Shown in pieces: positions 8,303 to 18,028 of a stretch of 64,000 nt of DNA. Below the pieces are notes generated by a model. The model searched no databases and was not told the DNA's origin. It worked only from the letters and a program-made list of their open reading frames with translations. Position 1 is the stretch's first letter. Each line of letters opens with the position of its first letter. A program made the translations under genes and the position numbers. The stretch is from CAVQJU01 sp963755195 (GTDB lineage: Bacteria; Acidobacteriota; Vicinamibacteria; Vicinamibacterales; CAVVIG01), in contig CAVWIZ010000002.1 in NCBI GenBank assembly GCA_963755195.1, positions 1,178,001-1,242,000 of the forward strand, written 5' to 3'.

Positions 8303-9472
8303 GTGCGCGTTCTGATCGACTACCGCCCGGCCCTGCGGGAGCGGACCGGCGTCGGCGAATATACCCTCGAGCTCGTCAAGGCGCTGGCGAAGACGATCGA
8401 CCCGGGCGCCTTGGACGTCACCATCTTCTCGAGCTCCTGGACAGATCGTCTGCGGCTCGACGAACCGGGCCTCCGCGGCGTCCGAGCCGTCGATCGGCGC
8501 GTGCCGGTCCGGCTTCTCAACCTCGCCTGGCATCGCCTCGGCTGGCCTACGGCCGAGGCGCTGGCCGGTCGGCAGTTCGACGTCACGCATTCGCCCCATC
8601 CGCTGCTGCTGCCCTCGCGAACCGCCGCCCAGGTGATCACGATTCACGATCTGAGTTTCCTTCAACATGAGGACCGGGAGCGAACCGATGTTCGCCGCGA
8701 CTACGCGGCCCTCGTGCACGCTCACGCGCGCCGCGCCGACCGCGTGATCGTCTCGTCCCAGTACGCCGCCGGCGAAGTCGCGAGGCGGCTCGACGTCACA
8801 CCCGGCAAGATTGCGCTGTGCCCTCCTGGTGCGCCTGAGTGGCCCGCCCGGGTCACACCGCCTTCGCCCGGCTACATTCTGTTCTTCGGAACCCTCGAAC
8901 CGCGCAAGAACGTCGGCGCGCTGCTCGACGCGTACGAACGACTATTGAATGGTCGGGCTGCCCGCACCGGCGCGGAATACCCAGATGGGAAGCGAGCCGC
9001 ACGCCCGCTGCCGGAGCTCGTCCTTGCAGGCAAGGCGACGGCCGCGGCCCGCGCGTGGCTCGATCGAATCGAGCGTCCACCGCTCTTGGGCGTCGTCCGC
9101 CACCTGGGCTACGTCGATGCCGACGATCGACGCGCGTTGTATGAAGGCGCGCGTCTGCTGGTTCTGCCATCCTTTGACGAGGGATTCGGACTGCCCCTGC
9201 TCGAAGCGATGACGATCGGCGTGCCGGTCGTCGCCGCCAACCGCGGCGCCTTGCCGGAGGTGGCTGGCGGGGCCGCCCCCCTGATCAACCCAGACGATCC
9301 TGCTGAGCTTGCCGCGGCGATCGAACGTCTGCTGACTGACGACGCGTTCGCCGCGGCCTGCGCCGCAAAGGGACTGGCCCGCGCCCGCGAATTCCGGTGG
9401 GACGCGACTGCCCGGCGCGTGCACGACGTGTATCGAGAAGCCATCGAGCACCGGCAATGCGCATCGGCATAG
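8303..9472 (+). CDS. Family 4 glycosyltransferase
   Basis: A 389-residue GT-B enzyme. The N-terminal domain opens RVLIDYRPALRERTGVGEYT and has the ITIHDLSF motif; the C-terminal domain has LFFGTLEPRKNVGALL and the nucleotide-sugar-binding PSFDEGFGLPLLEAM with the EX7E glutamates. This is the mannosyl/rhamnosyl-transferase-like branch common in capsule and EPS loci. The GTG at 8303 is the start; no ATG fits. It overlaps the next transferase gene by 16 bases. Donor and acceptor are unknown. Confidence 0.87.
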   Translation: MRVLIDYRPALRERTGVGEYTLELVKALAKTIDPGALDVTIFSSSWTDRLRLDEPGLRGVRAVDRRVPVRLLNLAWHRLGWPTAEALAGRQFDVTHSPHPLLLPSRTAAQVITIHDLSFLQHEDRERTDVRRDYAALVHAHARRADRVIVSSQYAAGEVARRLDVTPGKIALCPPGAPEWPARVTPPSPGYILFFGTLEPRKNVGALLDAYERLLNGRAARTGAEYPDGKRAARPLPELVLAGKATAAARAWLDRIERPPLLGVVRHLGYVDADDRRALYEGARLLVLPSFDEGFGLPLLEAMTIGVPVVAANRGALPEVAGGAAPLINPDDPAELAAAIERLLTDDAFAAACAAKGLARAREFRWDATARRVHDVYREAIEHRQCASA

Positions 9473-10530
9473 ACGCCCGTGAGCTGTCGGGCCGCGCGAC
9501 CGGCGTGGGGAGATATCTGAGCGGCCTGCTGCGCGAATGGGCCGCCGATCCGCAGGCGCGGCGCCACGAGTTTGTGCTCTACGCCTCGCAATCGCCTGCG
9601 CTGTCGCTCGATTGCCGGCACTTTTCGACGCATCAGGTGTCCGGCGGGCCGGGCACATGGTGGGAGCAGGTCCGTTTACCACCCGCGGCCCACGGGGACC
9701 ATCTGGACGTCTTCTTCGCGCCGGCCTACACGGGGCCGCTCTTCCTCTCGGCGCCAACCGTGGCGACCATCCACGACGTGTCGTACGTCGCCCACCCCGA
9801 GTGGTTTCACCTGCGCGAGGGACTGCGGCGACGGTGGCTGACGCGCCGCACGGCGTCGCGCGCGCGGGCGGTCATTACCGTCTCGGAGTTCTCGCGCCGC
9901 GAGATCGTGGAGCGGCTGAAGGTATCCGCTGAGCGGGTCCGCGTCATCCCGCAAGGCATCGACGCGCCGGCCACCGTATCGGTGTCCCCGCGGACCGAGC
10001 CGCGCGTCCTGTACGTCGGATCGATCTTCAATCGACGACACGTGCCCGATCTGGTCCGCGCATTTGCGCCGGTGGCGCGCCGGCATGCCGACGCCTCACT
10101 TGATATCGTCGGCGACAACCGCAGCTACCCGCACGAAGACGTCAACGCGGTCATCGACCGCGAGCAGCTCGGCGGCCGCATCCGCTGGCATCAGTACGTG
10201 TCGGATGAACACCTTGGCGAGCTGTACGCACGCGCGCGCGCGTTTGCCTTCTTGTCGGAGTACGAAGGGCTCGGCATGACGCCCCTCGAAGCACTCGCGG
10301 CAGGCGCGCCGCCGGTGCTGCTTGACACGCCGGTGGCGCGCGAGAGCTGCGGCGAGGCGGCCCTCTACGTCGAGTTGGGCGACGTCACACAGGCTCTCGA
10401 GCGTCTGCTGTACGACGAACAGACGCGGACCCGATTGCTCGCGGCCGCACCTGGCGTGCTCGCGAGATACAGCTGGCCGAGAGCCGCGCGCGAGACGCTG
10501 GCGGTGCTCGAACAGGCGGCGCAGTCGTAA
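9457..10530 (+). CDS. Family 4 glycosyltransferase
   Basis: A 357-residue GT-B transferase starting MRIGIDARELSGRATGVGRY. It carries ATIHDVSYV in the N-domain, LYVGSIFNRRH at the domain junction and the sugar-donor motif SEYEGLGMTPLEAL with both EX7E glutamates. The frame is open upstream, but the ATG at 9457 is the first codon matching the family. It overlaps the previous gene by 16 bases and abuts the next GT2 gene directly (stop TAA, then ATG), so the three are almost certainly co-transcribed. Substrate not assignable. Confidence 0.87.
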   Translation: MRIGIDARELSGRATGVGRYLSGLLREWAADPQARRHEFVLYASQSPALSLDCRHFSTHQVSGGPGTWWEQVRLPPAAHGDHLDVFFAPAYTGPLFLSAPTVATIHDVSYVAHPEWFHLREGLRRRWLTRRTASRARAVITVSEFSRREIVERLKVSAERVRVIPQGIDAPATVSVSPRTEPRVLYVGSIFNRRHVPDLVRAFAPVARRHADASLDIVGDNRSYPHEDVNAVIDREQLGGRIRWHQYVSDEHLGELYARARAFAFLSEYEGLGMTPLEALAAGAPPVLLDTPVARESCGEAALYVELGDVTQALERLLYDEQTRTRLLAAAPGVLARYSWPRAARETLAVLEQAAQS

Positions 10531-11340
10531 ATGGACCTCTCGATCGTCATTGTCTCGTTCAACGCTCGCGCCGATCTGGTGCGCTGCCTGCAGTCGCTTC
10601 ACGATCACCCCGTCGCGCGCCCGCACGAGATCATCGTCGTCGACAACGGGTCACGTGACGGGAGCGCCGAGGCCGCGCGGCGCTGGCCCGCTGTACGCGT
10701 GATCGAAACGGGCCACAACCTCGGATTCGCGGGCGCGAACAACGTCGGCATTCAGGCGAGTGCCGGGGCCAACCTGTTGTTGCTGAACAGCGACACGGTC
10801 GTCTCCCCGCGCGCCGTCGATCGGCTGCTCGAGGCTCTCGACCGCCACCAGGACGTGGCCGTCGTCGGTCCGCGGCTCGTCGACGCCAATGGCCGCGCGG
10901 AGCTCTCGTTCGGCCGGATGGTCGGACCCTTCAGCGAACTCAGGCAGAAGTTCCTGGTGCGAGGGCACGCGCGGCACGCACCGGTTGTCGCGGCCCACGT
11001 CGAGCGGGCCACGCGACGCGAACAGTTCCCCGACTGGGTCAGCGGCGCCTGCCTGCTCGTCCGCCGTCCCGACGCCGAAGCCGTGGGCCTGCTCGATGCC
11101 CGCTACTTCATGTATCTGGAGGACGTGGATTTCTGCGCCGCGATTCGCGCACGTGGGCGTCGTGTGCTGTTTACGCCGGACGCGGAGGTCGTCCACCTTC
11201 GGGGGCGATCCGCGCAGTCGGCACCCGCCACCACGAGCCGCGCCTACCGCCGCAGCCAGCTCGCCTTCTACGAAAAACACCACCCCCGATGGGCGCCGCT
11301 CCTCAAGCTGTATCTGCAGCTCCGCAAAGCCGATATATAA
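10531..11340 (+). CDS. Family 2 glycosyltransferase, rhamnosyltransferase-like
   Basis: A 269-residue GT2 enzyme: SIVIVSFNARADLVRCL, IIVVDNGSRDGSAE, the NLGFAGANNVG loop, LLLNSDTVV as the DxD-type site, and YFMYLEDVDFCAAIRARG containing the ED acid-base pair. The pattern is typical of WbbL/RfbN-type enzymes that add rhamnose or a similar deoxysugar to a lipid-linked acceptor. No membrane segments. Starts at the ATG directly after the previous stop. Confidence 0.85.
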   Translation: MDLSIVIVSFNARADLVRCLQSLHDHPVARPHEIIVVDNGSRDGSAEAARRWPAVRVIETGHNLGFAGANNVGIQASAGANLLLLNSDTVVSPRAVDRLLEALDRHQDVAVVGPRLVDANGRAELSFGRMVGPFSELRQKFLVRGHARHAPVVAAHVERATRREQFPDWVSGACLLVRRPDAEAVGLLDARYFMYLEDVDFCAAIRARGRRVLFTPDAEVVHLRGRSAQSAPATTSRAYRRSQLAFYEKHHPRWAPLLKLYLQLRKADI

Positions 11341-11351
11341 GCAGGCGACCT

Positions 11352-12757
11352 ATGCCTGATTCTTCGCCGACATACAGCTGGACTTGCCCGACCTGCGGCC
11401 GCCGGGTACCGGCCAAGCTGGACGCGTGCCGCTGCGGCTTCGTCCAGCGGCCTTTGGCCCCTCCGCCCGCAGAGGCACGAATGGTATGGCCGGACGAGGC
11501 GCGACGTGATTCAGGTTTTCGCGGATTGGCTGTTGTCGGCGTCGTTGGAATCGCGGCGATCGGGGCTATCTGGTACGCGAGCAACCGACCCGGAGAAACG
11601 CCGGCCGCCCGAACGACAGCAACAACAACGCCGGCAGGGCCGCGCGCGGTCGGGCCTCTCTGGTACCGACGCGCGCCGCGACGCCGGCGGAGACGCCACC
11701 CGCCGACGTTCAGCCCATGTCAACACAGCCCGTCGCCGCACCGACCACGGTGGCGGCTTTGCCGACATCGGTCGCGGATTCGTCGCTCGAGGATCTCGTC
11801 GCCCGCGTCAGCCCCGCCGTCGTTGTCGTCGAAACCTCAGCGGGCCGCGGCAGCGGCTTCTTCGTGCGACCAGACACCATCATCACCAATGCACACGTGG
11901 TGGGCTCGGACACGATCGTTTCAATCCGTCGCTCGGCCGGCGACGTCAGCACCGCGCGAGTGGAGTCCGTGGCGCGCGACGTCGATCTGGCGATCCTCAA
12001 ACTGTCCAGCGTTCAGCCCGACCAGCCCACGGTGTCGCTTGGCACGGCCAGCGGCATCCGCACGGGCCAGGAGGTGGTTGCCATCGGCTCGGCGCTCGGC
12101 GTCCTCCAGAACACGGTCACGCGCGGGATCGTGAGCGGCGTTCGACAGGCGGGCGGTGTCACGCTGATCCAGACCGATGCGGCCATCAATCCGGGCAACA
12201 GCGGTGGTCCGCTCGTGAATCGCCACGGTGACGTGATCGGGATCAACACGATGGGCATCGCCTCCGCGCAAGGCATCTCATTCGCCGTGTCCATCGACCA
12301 CGTCCAGGGCCTTCTCGCCGGACGGCACGTGAGCAATACGATGACGACGCCCGCGTCGAGCCTGAACCAGACGCTCGGCTCGCGCGCATCAGGCTCCGAC
12401 ACCGACTCGACACGCGAGCAGGGCGCGCGCGCCTACGAACAGACGATTGCGGAGTTGGCGAGGCGCGCGGACGCGCTCGACGACTACTGGCGGCGCTTCC
12501 GGTCGTCCTGCTACCGCGGCCCCGTTTCCGGCGGCTTCGATCGGGAGTGGTTCGCCGTCTTCGACTCCCGCGCGATGCAGGGCGTCGTGGCGAAGGGATG
12601 CGACACCGCGTTTTCGGACATCCAGCAGCAGGCGACCGCCGTGCGTGACGGCGTTCGGTCGGCCGAAGAGCCCGCGCGGCGAGCCGACGTGTACCCCGGC
12701 ACGCGCCGCGAGATCCTGCGCAAGTACCGGTTCGACTACGCGGGCTGGAATCGGTAA
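11352..12757 (+). CDS. Zinc-ribbon, membrane-anchored trypsin-like serine protease (frame disrupted)
   Basis: Two frames together describe one ~468-residue protein. The first part (from ATG 11352) has a small zinc ribbon, CPTCGRRVPAKLDACRC, then one membrane helix (GLAVVGVVGIAAIGAIWYA) and a Thr/Ala/Pro linker. The frame then shifts (about 11637-11660; one base lost or two gained) and the linker continues as PTRAATPAETPPADVQP before a chymotrypsin-fold domain. The triad is intact: TNAHVV, RDVDLAIL, NPGNSGGPL. No PDZ domain follows; instead there is a ~110-residue Cys-containing tail of unknown role. Topology suggests a cytoplasmic ribbon and a periplasmic protease. It interrupts a run of glycosyltransferase genes. 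The shift could be error or real damage. Confidence 0.75.
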
Positions 12758-12790
12758 TCGCGACAGAAGCGCGACAAGTATCATTAGACC

Positions 12791-13898
12791 GTGCGCATCG
12801 GCATCGACGCCCGCAAGCTCCACGACTTCGGGATCGGCACGTACATCCGCAATCTCCTGCGGCAGCTCGCACGGCTGGACGCCGAGACGGACTACGTCAT
12901 CTTCAGCCGGCGCGACGATTGCGAGACGGTCGGCGCGCTCGGGGCCAATTTTCGCGCCGTGCCGGAAGGCGCCAGGAACTACTCGTTCGCCGAGCAACTG
13001 AGCATTCCGATGGCGGTCCGGCGCGAACACCTGACCCTCTTTCACGCCCCTCACTACGTCCTGCCGCCGCTTGTCAGGTGCCCGTCGGTCGTCACCATCC
13101 ACGACTGCATCCACTTGATGTTTCCGCAGTACCTCCCCAACCGGAGGTCGCTGGCCTACGCCAGAACCCTGATCTCGCTGGCCGCCAAGCGCGCCACGCG
13201 GGTGCTGACCGTGTCCGAAAGCTCGAAACGCGACATCCTGCGCTTCGTGGACGTGAAGCCGGAGAAGATCGACGTCATCTACAACTCGTACGACGAACGG
13301 TTCGGCATCGAGCCCAATGAAGAGGACATGGCGAGAGTGCGCGAGCGCTACCAGTTGCACGACCGGTTCGTCCTCTACGCCGGCAACGTGAAGCCGCACA
13401 AGAACCTCGAGCGGCTCATCGAGGCGTTTCACCTCGTGCGCAATCGCGGTCTCGACGAGCTCAAGCTGGTGCTCATCGGCGACGACATCTCGAGGTACAC
13501 CGCGCTGCGGCGCGCGGTACATCGCCATCAACTGCACAAGTACGTCCGCTTTCTCGGCTACCTTCCGGAGGAGACGCTCGCCGTCATGTATCGGCTGGCG
13601 GGCGTGTTCGTGTTTCCGTCGCTCTACGAAGGGTTCGGCCTGCCGCCGCTCGAAGCGATGGCGAGCGGCACGCCGGTCGTCACCTCGAACGTGTCGTCGC
13701 TGCCGGAGGTGGCCGGCGACGCCGCGGTGCTGGTCGATCCGTACGACGCGCACGCCATCGCCGACGGCATTCACCGCGTGCTCACCGACGAGCACCTGCG
13801 CGACGACCTGCGGCGCCTCGGACTGGCGCGCGCGAGGCAGTTCTCGTGGGAATCGTCGGTCCGGCGCGTCCGCGAGATCTACGGGCAGGTGGGCGTGA
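12791..13898 (+). CDS. Family 4 glycosyltransferase (reads on into the next transferase)
   Basis: GT-B enzyme from GTG 12791: MRIGIDARKLHDFGIGTYIR, VTIHDCIHLMFP, LYAGNVKPHKNLERLIEAF and the donor motif SLYEGFGLPPLEAMASGTPV. The family's usual end is near REIYGQVG (~residue 365). In this sequence there is no stop there; the same frame continues into the N-terminus of the next transferase. If one G of the run at 13890-13893 were absent, the gene would end at the TGA overlapping a GTG start (GTGA, 13895-13898), exactly as elsewhere in this locus. I therefore place the end there, but a genuine GT4-GT4 fusion cannot be excluded. Confidence 0.75.
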
Positions 13899-15059
13899 GA
13901 CGCCGACGCGCCCGCATCGCGCTCGTGCACGACTGGCTGACCGGCATGCGGGGCGGCGAGAAAGTGCTCGAGGTGCTCTGCGAGCGGTTTCCCGCACGCC
14001 GAACTGTTTACACTGGTCCACGTCCGCGGCTCGGTCTCGCCCGCGATTGAGCGCCTGCGTCCGCACACGTCGTTCGTGCAGCGCCTGCCGTTGGTCAGGC
14101 GCTTCTACCGGCTGTATCTGCCGCTGTTCCCGACAGCGGTCGAACAGTTCGACTTCGATGGCTTCGATCTCGTCATCAGCACCAGCCACTGCGTGGCGAA
14201 GTCGATTGTCCGGCCCGGCCGCGCCAGGCATGTCTGCTACTGCCTGACGCCGATGCGCTACGCATGGGACCAGTTCGACGCCTACTTCGGGCCAGAACGG
14301 ATCGGGCGCGGAGCGAGCGCCCTCATGCGCCACATGATGGCGGGGCTGGCCCGTTGGGACCGCGACACCGCCGGTCGTGCCGACCGCTATGTCGCTATTT
14401 CTCATTATGTTGCGGGGAGGATCCGCCGATACTATAATCGCGAGGCGACTGTGGTGTATCCGCCCGTCGATACAGAGTTTTTCTCCCCGGTGCCGTCGGC
14501 AGGCTCGACAGCTTCGCTGGCTTCGACTGCCGGAATCACGTCAACGTCCGGCAGTCGCCCATACGCGTTGGTCGTTTCGGCTCTGGTTCCCTACAAACGC
14601 GTGGCGCTGGCCATTGAGGCCTGCCGTCTGGCTCACGTGCCCCTCAAGATCGCTGGCGATGGACCCGAGCGCCCACGGCTCGAGCGGCTGGCGGGCCCGT
14701 CAGCCGTCAGCGATGTCACGTTCCTCGGACGACAATCCGATCAGGAGCTTCGCGAGCTGTACCGCGGCGCGTCGGTTGTGCTGCTGCCCGGCGAAGAGGA
14801 CTTCGGCATCGTGCCGGTCGAGGCGCAGGCATGCGGCCGTCCGGTGGTCGCGCTGGGGCGCGGCGGCGCCCTCGAAACCGTGATCGCGAACGAGACCGGC
14901 TTCCTCGTGGACGACCCGTCGGCGCCCGCCTTCGCCGACGCGATCGCGCGAGCCCTCGAGACACGGTTTGACACGGCGGCCATCCGGCGGCATGCCGAGC
15001 GCTTCGGCCGGGAACGCTTCGGCGACGAGATTTCCGCGCTTGTCGGGGAGAGCGCCTAG
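13895..15059 (+). CDS. Family 4 glycosyltransferase, frame-shifted near its start
   Basis: The conserved N-terminus IALVHDWLTGMRGGEKVLEV is read in the frame of the preceding gene. After FP the frame must shift by one extra base at about 13994 (CCC-G-CAC) to continue HAELFTLVHVRGS and then the long C-terminal part with VISTSHCVAKSI, LVVSALVPYKRV and EEDFGIVPVEAQACGRPVV. All functional motifs survive, so the shift may be a sequence error. It also carries an unusual ~20-residue Ser/Thr/Ala insertion around 14490-14570 before the second Rossmann domain. Related enzymes are mannosyl-transferases of polysaccharide loci. It ends 3 bp before the sugar phosphotransferase gene. Confidence 0.75.
14524..14557. 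repeat. Perfect 10-bp inverted repeat inside a glycosyltransferase gene
   Basis: CGACTGCCGG at 14524-14533 and its exact complement CCGGCAGTCG at 14548-14557 enclose 14 bases. It lies within codons for a low-complexity Ser/Thr/Ala segment that family members seem to lack. It has the same arm-core-arm design as the intergenic elements in this window. Confidence 0.7.
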
Positions 15060-15062
15060 GGC

Positions 15063-16502
15063 ATGCTGCGGCGATATAACCGTCTCCTCGTCGCGTTCTA
15101 CGTCGTCTCGGATGCGCTCCTCGGGCTGTCGGCGTTCATCCTCGCTTACGCCATCCGCTTCCACACCGGCCTGATTCCGATCACCAAGGGCATACCGCCG
15201 CTGGCGCAGTACTTCAACGTGCTGCCGTTCATTGCCGTGCTCGTGCCCCTGGGCTTCCAGCTTCAGGGGCTGTACCGGCTGCGCCGCGGGCGATCGCGCG
15301 TGGACGATTTCTTCACCGTCTTCGTCGGCACCATCCTCGCCGTCGTCTTCGGGATCGTCACCACGCTGTACGTGCAAACCTATCTCGCCCCGAATGCGGC
15401 GAAAGACCGCGGCGCCTTCGAAGTCTCGCAGGCGGTGTGGGGACTGTTCCTGGTGCTGAACGTCACGCTCACCTTCGCACTGCGCGAGCTGATGCGGGAG
15501 GTGTTCGAGCGGCGCTGGCGCGCGGGGATCGGCCTCAAACGGATTCTGATTGCCGGCTCGGGCGAGCTCGGCCGTCTGGTCGCGGACAAGATTCTCGAGC
15601 ACCGCGAGCTGGGCTACCAGATTATCGGCTTCGTCGACAATCGTGCCGCCGGGGATCATCTCGGATACCGCGGTCTGCCGCTGCTCGGCACCATCGAGGA
15701 AGCCGCGCCGATTGCCCTGCGTGAATCGATCGATCACCTGTACGTCGCGCTGCCGCCCGAGCAGCACCTGCAGATGATCGACCTCATCGAAGCCACCAGC
15801 CGCGAGTGCATCGACGTCAAGGTCGTGCCCGATCTGATGCAGGTCATCGCCCTGCGCGCGCGCCTCGAGGATCTCGACGGGGTGCCGGTCATCAATGTCA
15901 ACGAGCCGCGCCTGCAGGGTGTCAACACGATCGTCAAACGCGCGCTCGACATCGTGATGTCGGCGGCGTTGCTCATGGTGCTCGCGATTCCCATCGCGCT
16001 CCTGGCGGCGCTCGTCAGGCTGACCTCGAAGGGGCCCGTCTTCTACCGGCAGGAGCGCATGGGCCTCGACGGGAAGTCGTTCACGATCGTGAAGTTCCGC
16101 TCGATGTCCCACGAGGCCGAGCGCGACACGGGGCCGGTCTGGGCGCGGCACGACGACCCGCGCGTGACGGCGCTCGGCCGTTTTCTGCGCCGGGCCAACC
16201 TCGACGAACTACCCCAGCTCTGGAACGTGCTGCGGGGCGACATGTCGATTGTCGGGCCCCGCCCCGAACGCCCGCACTTCGTCGAGCAGTTCAAGCACCG
16301 CATCCCGCAGTACATGCTCCGGCACAAGGTGAAGGCGGGCTTGACCGGGTGGGCCCAGGTCAACGGCTGGCGCGGCAACACCGCGCTCGAAAAGCGCATC
16401 GAGTACGACCTGTATTACATCGAGAACTGGTCGGTTCGGCTCGATTTGAAAATCATCTGGCTGACGGTCGTCAAAGGCTTCTTCCACAAGCATGCCTACT
16501 AG
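15063..16502 (+). CDS. Undecaprenyl-phosphate sugar phosphotransferase (WcaJ-like)
   Basis: A 479-residue polyisoprenyl-phosphate hexose-1-phosphate transferase that would start repeat-unit synthesis on undecaprenyl phosphate. The N-terminal half has four membrane helices and a Rossmann-like CoA-binding domain (ILIAGSGELGRLVADKI). Another helix (~residues 300-325) precedes the catalytic domain: GPVFYRQERMGLDGKSFTIVKFRSM, RRANLDELPQLWNVLRGDMS and VGPRPERPHFVEQF. The ATG at 15063 follows the previous stop by 3 bp. It is the only initiating enzyme seen, so the glycans built here are probably lipid-linked. Confidence 0.92.
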   Translation: MLRRYNRLLVAFYVVSDALLGLSAFILAYAIRFHTGLIPITKGIPPLAQYFNVLPFIAVLVPLGFQLQGLYRLRRGRSRVDDFFTVFVGTILAVVFGIVTTLYVQTYLAPNAAKDRGAFEVSQAVWGLFLVLNVTLTFALRELMREVFERRWRAGIGLKRILIAGSGELGRLVADKILEHRELGYQIIGFVDNRAAGDHLGYRGLPLLGTIEEAAPIALRESIDHLYVALPPEQHLQMIDLIEATSRECIDVKVVPDLMQVIALRARLEDLDGVPVINVNEPRLQGVNTIVKRALDIVMSAALLMVLAIPIALLAALVRLTSKGPVFYRQERMGLDGKSFTIVKFRSMSHEAERDTGPVWARHDDPRVTALGRFLRRANLDELPQLWNVLRGDMSIVGPRPERPHFVEQFKHRIPQYMLRHKVKAGLTGWAQVNGWRGNTALEKRIEYDLYYIENWSVRLDLKIIWLTVVKGFFHKHAY

Positions 16503-16571
16503 AGACTCGTGGCGAGTGACTCGGGCTCCGGCGAGTCACCAGGCCGCGAGCAGTGGGCCGCGAGCGACAAC

Positions 16572-17507
16572 ATGAAAAAACGAGTCGTGATTACCGGGGC
16601 GGCCGGCTTCATCGGGTCGCACCTCGCCGAAACATTGCTCGACCGCGACTATGCGGTCATCGGCGTCGACAACCTCCTCACGGGCGACACGGCGAACATC
16701 TCGCACCTCGCCAATCGCGATTTCACGTTCATCAAGCACGACGTGACCAACTACATCTACATTGAGGGTCCGGTCGACTACGTGCTGCACTGGGCGAGCC
16801 CCGCCAGCCCGATCGACTACCTCGAGCTGCCGATTCCGACGTTGAAGGTCGGCGCGCTCGGCACCCACAAGGCCCTCGGACTGGCCAAGGCGAAGGGCGC
16901 GCGGTTCGTGCTCGCATCCACTTCTGAGGTGTACGGCGACCCGCTCGAGCACCCGCAGAAGGAAACCTACTGGGGCAATGTGAATCCGATCGGCCCGCGG
17001 GGCGTCTACGACGAAGCGAAGCGCTTCGCCGAGGCGATGACGGTCGCCTACCATCGCTATCACGGCCTGGACACCAAAATTGTCCGCATCTTCAATATGT
17101 ACGGCCCCCGGATGCGCGTCAAGGACGGCCGCGCGGTGCCGGCCTTCATGTCGCAGGCCCTGCGCAACGAAGACGTCACGGTGTTTGGCGACGGCACGCA
17201 GACGCGAAGCTTTACCTACATCACGGATCTCGTGGACGGCATCATCAAGCTGATGCTCTCGGACGAGCACGGCCCGATCAACATCGGCAACCCCCGCGAG
17301 ATGACGATCGAAGAGATCGCGCGCACGATCATCACGATGACCGGCGCCAAGAGCAAGATCATCTACCAGCCCCTCCCGACCGACGATCCCAAACAGCGCC
17401 GGCCCGACATCACCCTGGCCCGAACCCTTCTCAAGTGGGAACCGAAGGTTCCGCTCGAAGAGGGCCTCGTCAAGACGATCGAGTACTTCAGGACGAAGGT
17501 GAGGTAA
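16572..17507 (+). CDS. UDP-glucuronate decarboxylase (UDP-xylose synthase)
   Basis: An extended SDR of 311 aa: ITGAAGFIGSHLAETLL, the strand LHWASPASPIDYLELP highly diagnostic of UXS enzymes, the active site STSEVYGDPLEHPQ, and YDEAKRFAEAM with YxxxK. It converts UDP-glucuronate (from Ugd) to UDP-xylose. A GTG at 16509 would add 21 non-conserved residues; the ATG at 16572 (MKKRVVITG) is preferred. It closes the plus-strand sugar locus and lies 8 bp before a phosphatase gene. Confidence 0.92.
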   Translation: MKKRVVITGAAGFIGSHLAETLLDRDYAVIGVDNLLTGDTANISHLANRDFTFIKHDVTNYIYIEGPVDYVLHWASPASPIDYLELPIPTLKVGALGTHKALGLAKAKGARFVLASTSEVYGDPLEHPQKETYWGNVNPIGPRGVYDEAKRFAEAMTVAYHRYHGLDTKIVRIFNMYGPRMRVKDGRAVPAFMSQALRNEDVTVFGDGTQTRSFTYITDLVDGIIKLMLSDEHGPINIGNPREMTIEEIARTIITMTGAKSKIIYQPLPTDDPKQRRPDITLARTLLKWEPKVPLEEGLVKTIEYFRTKVR

Positions 17508-17515
17508 TCGGGCGA

Positions 17516-18028
17516 ATGGATCTGTTCCAGATCGACGACAACGGCCGGCTGTTCATGTCGGCGGCGATTCAGCGCTGGAACGTTGTCGTCCCGCATGGCG
17601 TGGACGTGGTCATCGATCTCGAAGGCGGCCTCGATCTCTGCATCCCGACGCAGGCGAACCATTGCCTCTACGTCTACTTCCCATTCGAAGATGACGATCG
17701 CGAGATGCCGAGCCTGACGAAGCTGCAGGCCGTCTCACAACTCGGCGCGGCCCTCATGCGCGAAGGCCATACCCTGCTGACGCACTGCAGCGCGGGCTTC
17801 AACCGATCGGGCCTCGTGGCCGGTCTGATTCTCACGGAGCTGGGCATGCCCGGCGCCGAGGCGCTCGCGCGTATCCGCGAACGGCGCCCCGGCGCGCTGT
17901 TCAACGAGATGTACGCGGACTTCCTGACACAACGGAGGGTCGGCACCAGGCTGCCGCCGGACGGGACGCCGGCGCCGGCTACTTCGCAGCCGCCAGCGAC
18001 CCGAAGTGCTGTTCGTACCGCTTCTTGA
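17516..18028 (+). CDS. Dual-specificity/tyrosine phosphatase-like protein
   Basis: A 170-residue protein with the cysteine phosphatase loop HCSAGFNRSG (CX5R) near residue 85 and a general-acid aspartate candidate in the preceding FEDDDRE loop. It resembles atypical dual-specificity phosphatases; its substrate is unknown. Phosphatases often control Wzz/Wzc-type kinases in polysaccharide loci, but no such kinase is in view. The start ATG 17516 is 8 bp after the UDP-xylose synthase stop. Its last 50 bases overlap the convergent sugar kinase gene; the C-terminal tail (Pro/Ala/Thr-rich) there is probably unstructured. Confidence 0.75.
   Translation: MDLFQIDDNGRLFMSAAIQRWNVVVPHGVDVVIDLEGGLDLCIPTQANHCLYVYFPFEDDDREMPSLTKLQAVSQLGAALMREGHTLLTHCSAGFNRSGLVAGLILTELGMPGAEALARIRERRPGALFNEMYADFLTQRRVGTRLPPDGTPAPATSQPPATRSAVRTAS

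Noticed and set aside
12389..16151. Very long open frames antisense to the glycosyltransferase and sugar-phosphotransferase genes
   Set aside because: They are high-GC shadows: Arg/Pro/His-rich, without family motifs, opposite genes with intact motifs.
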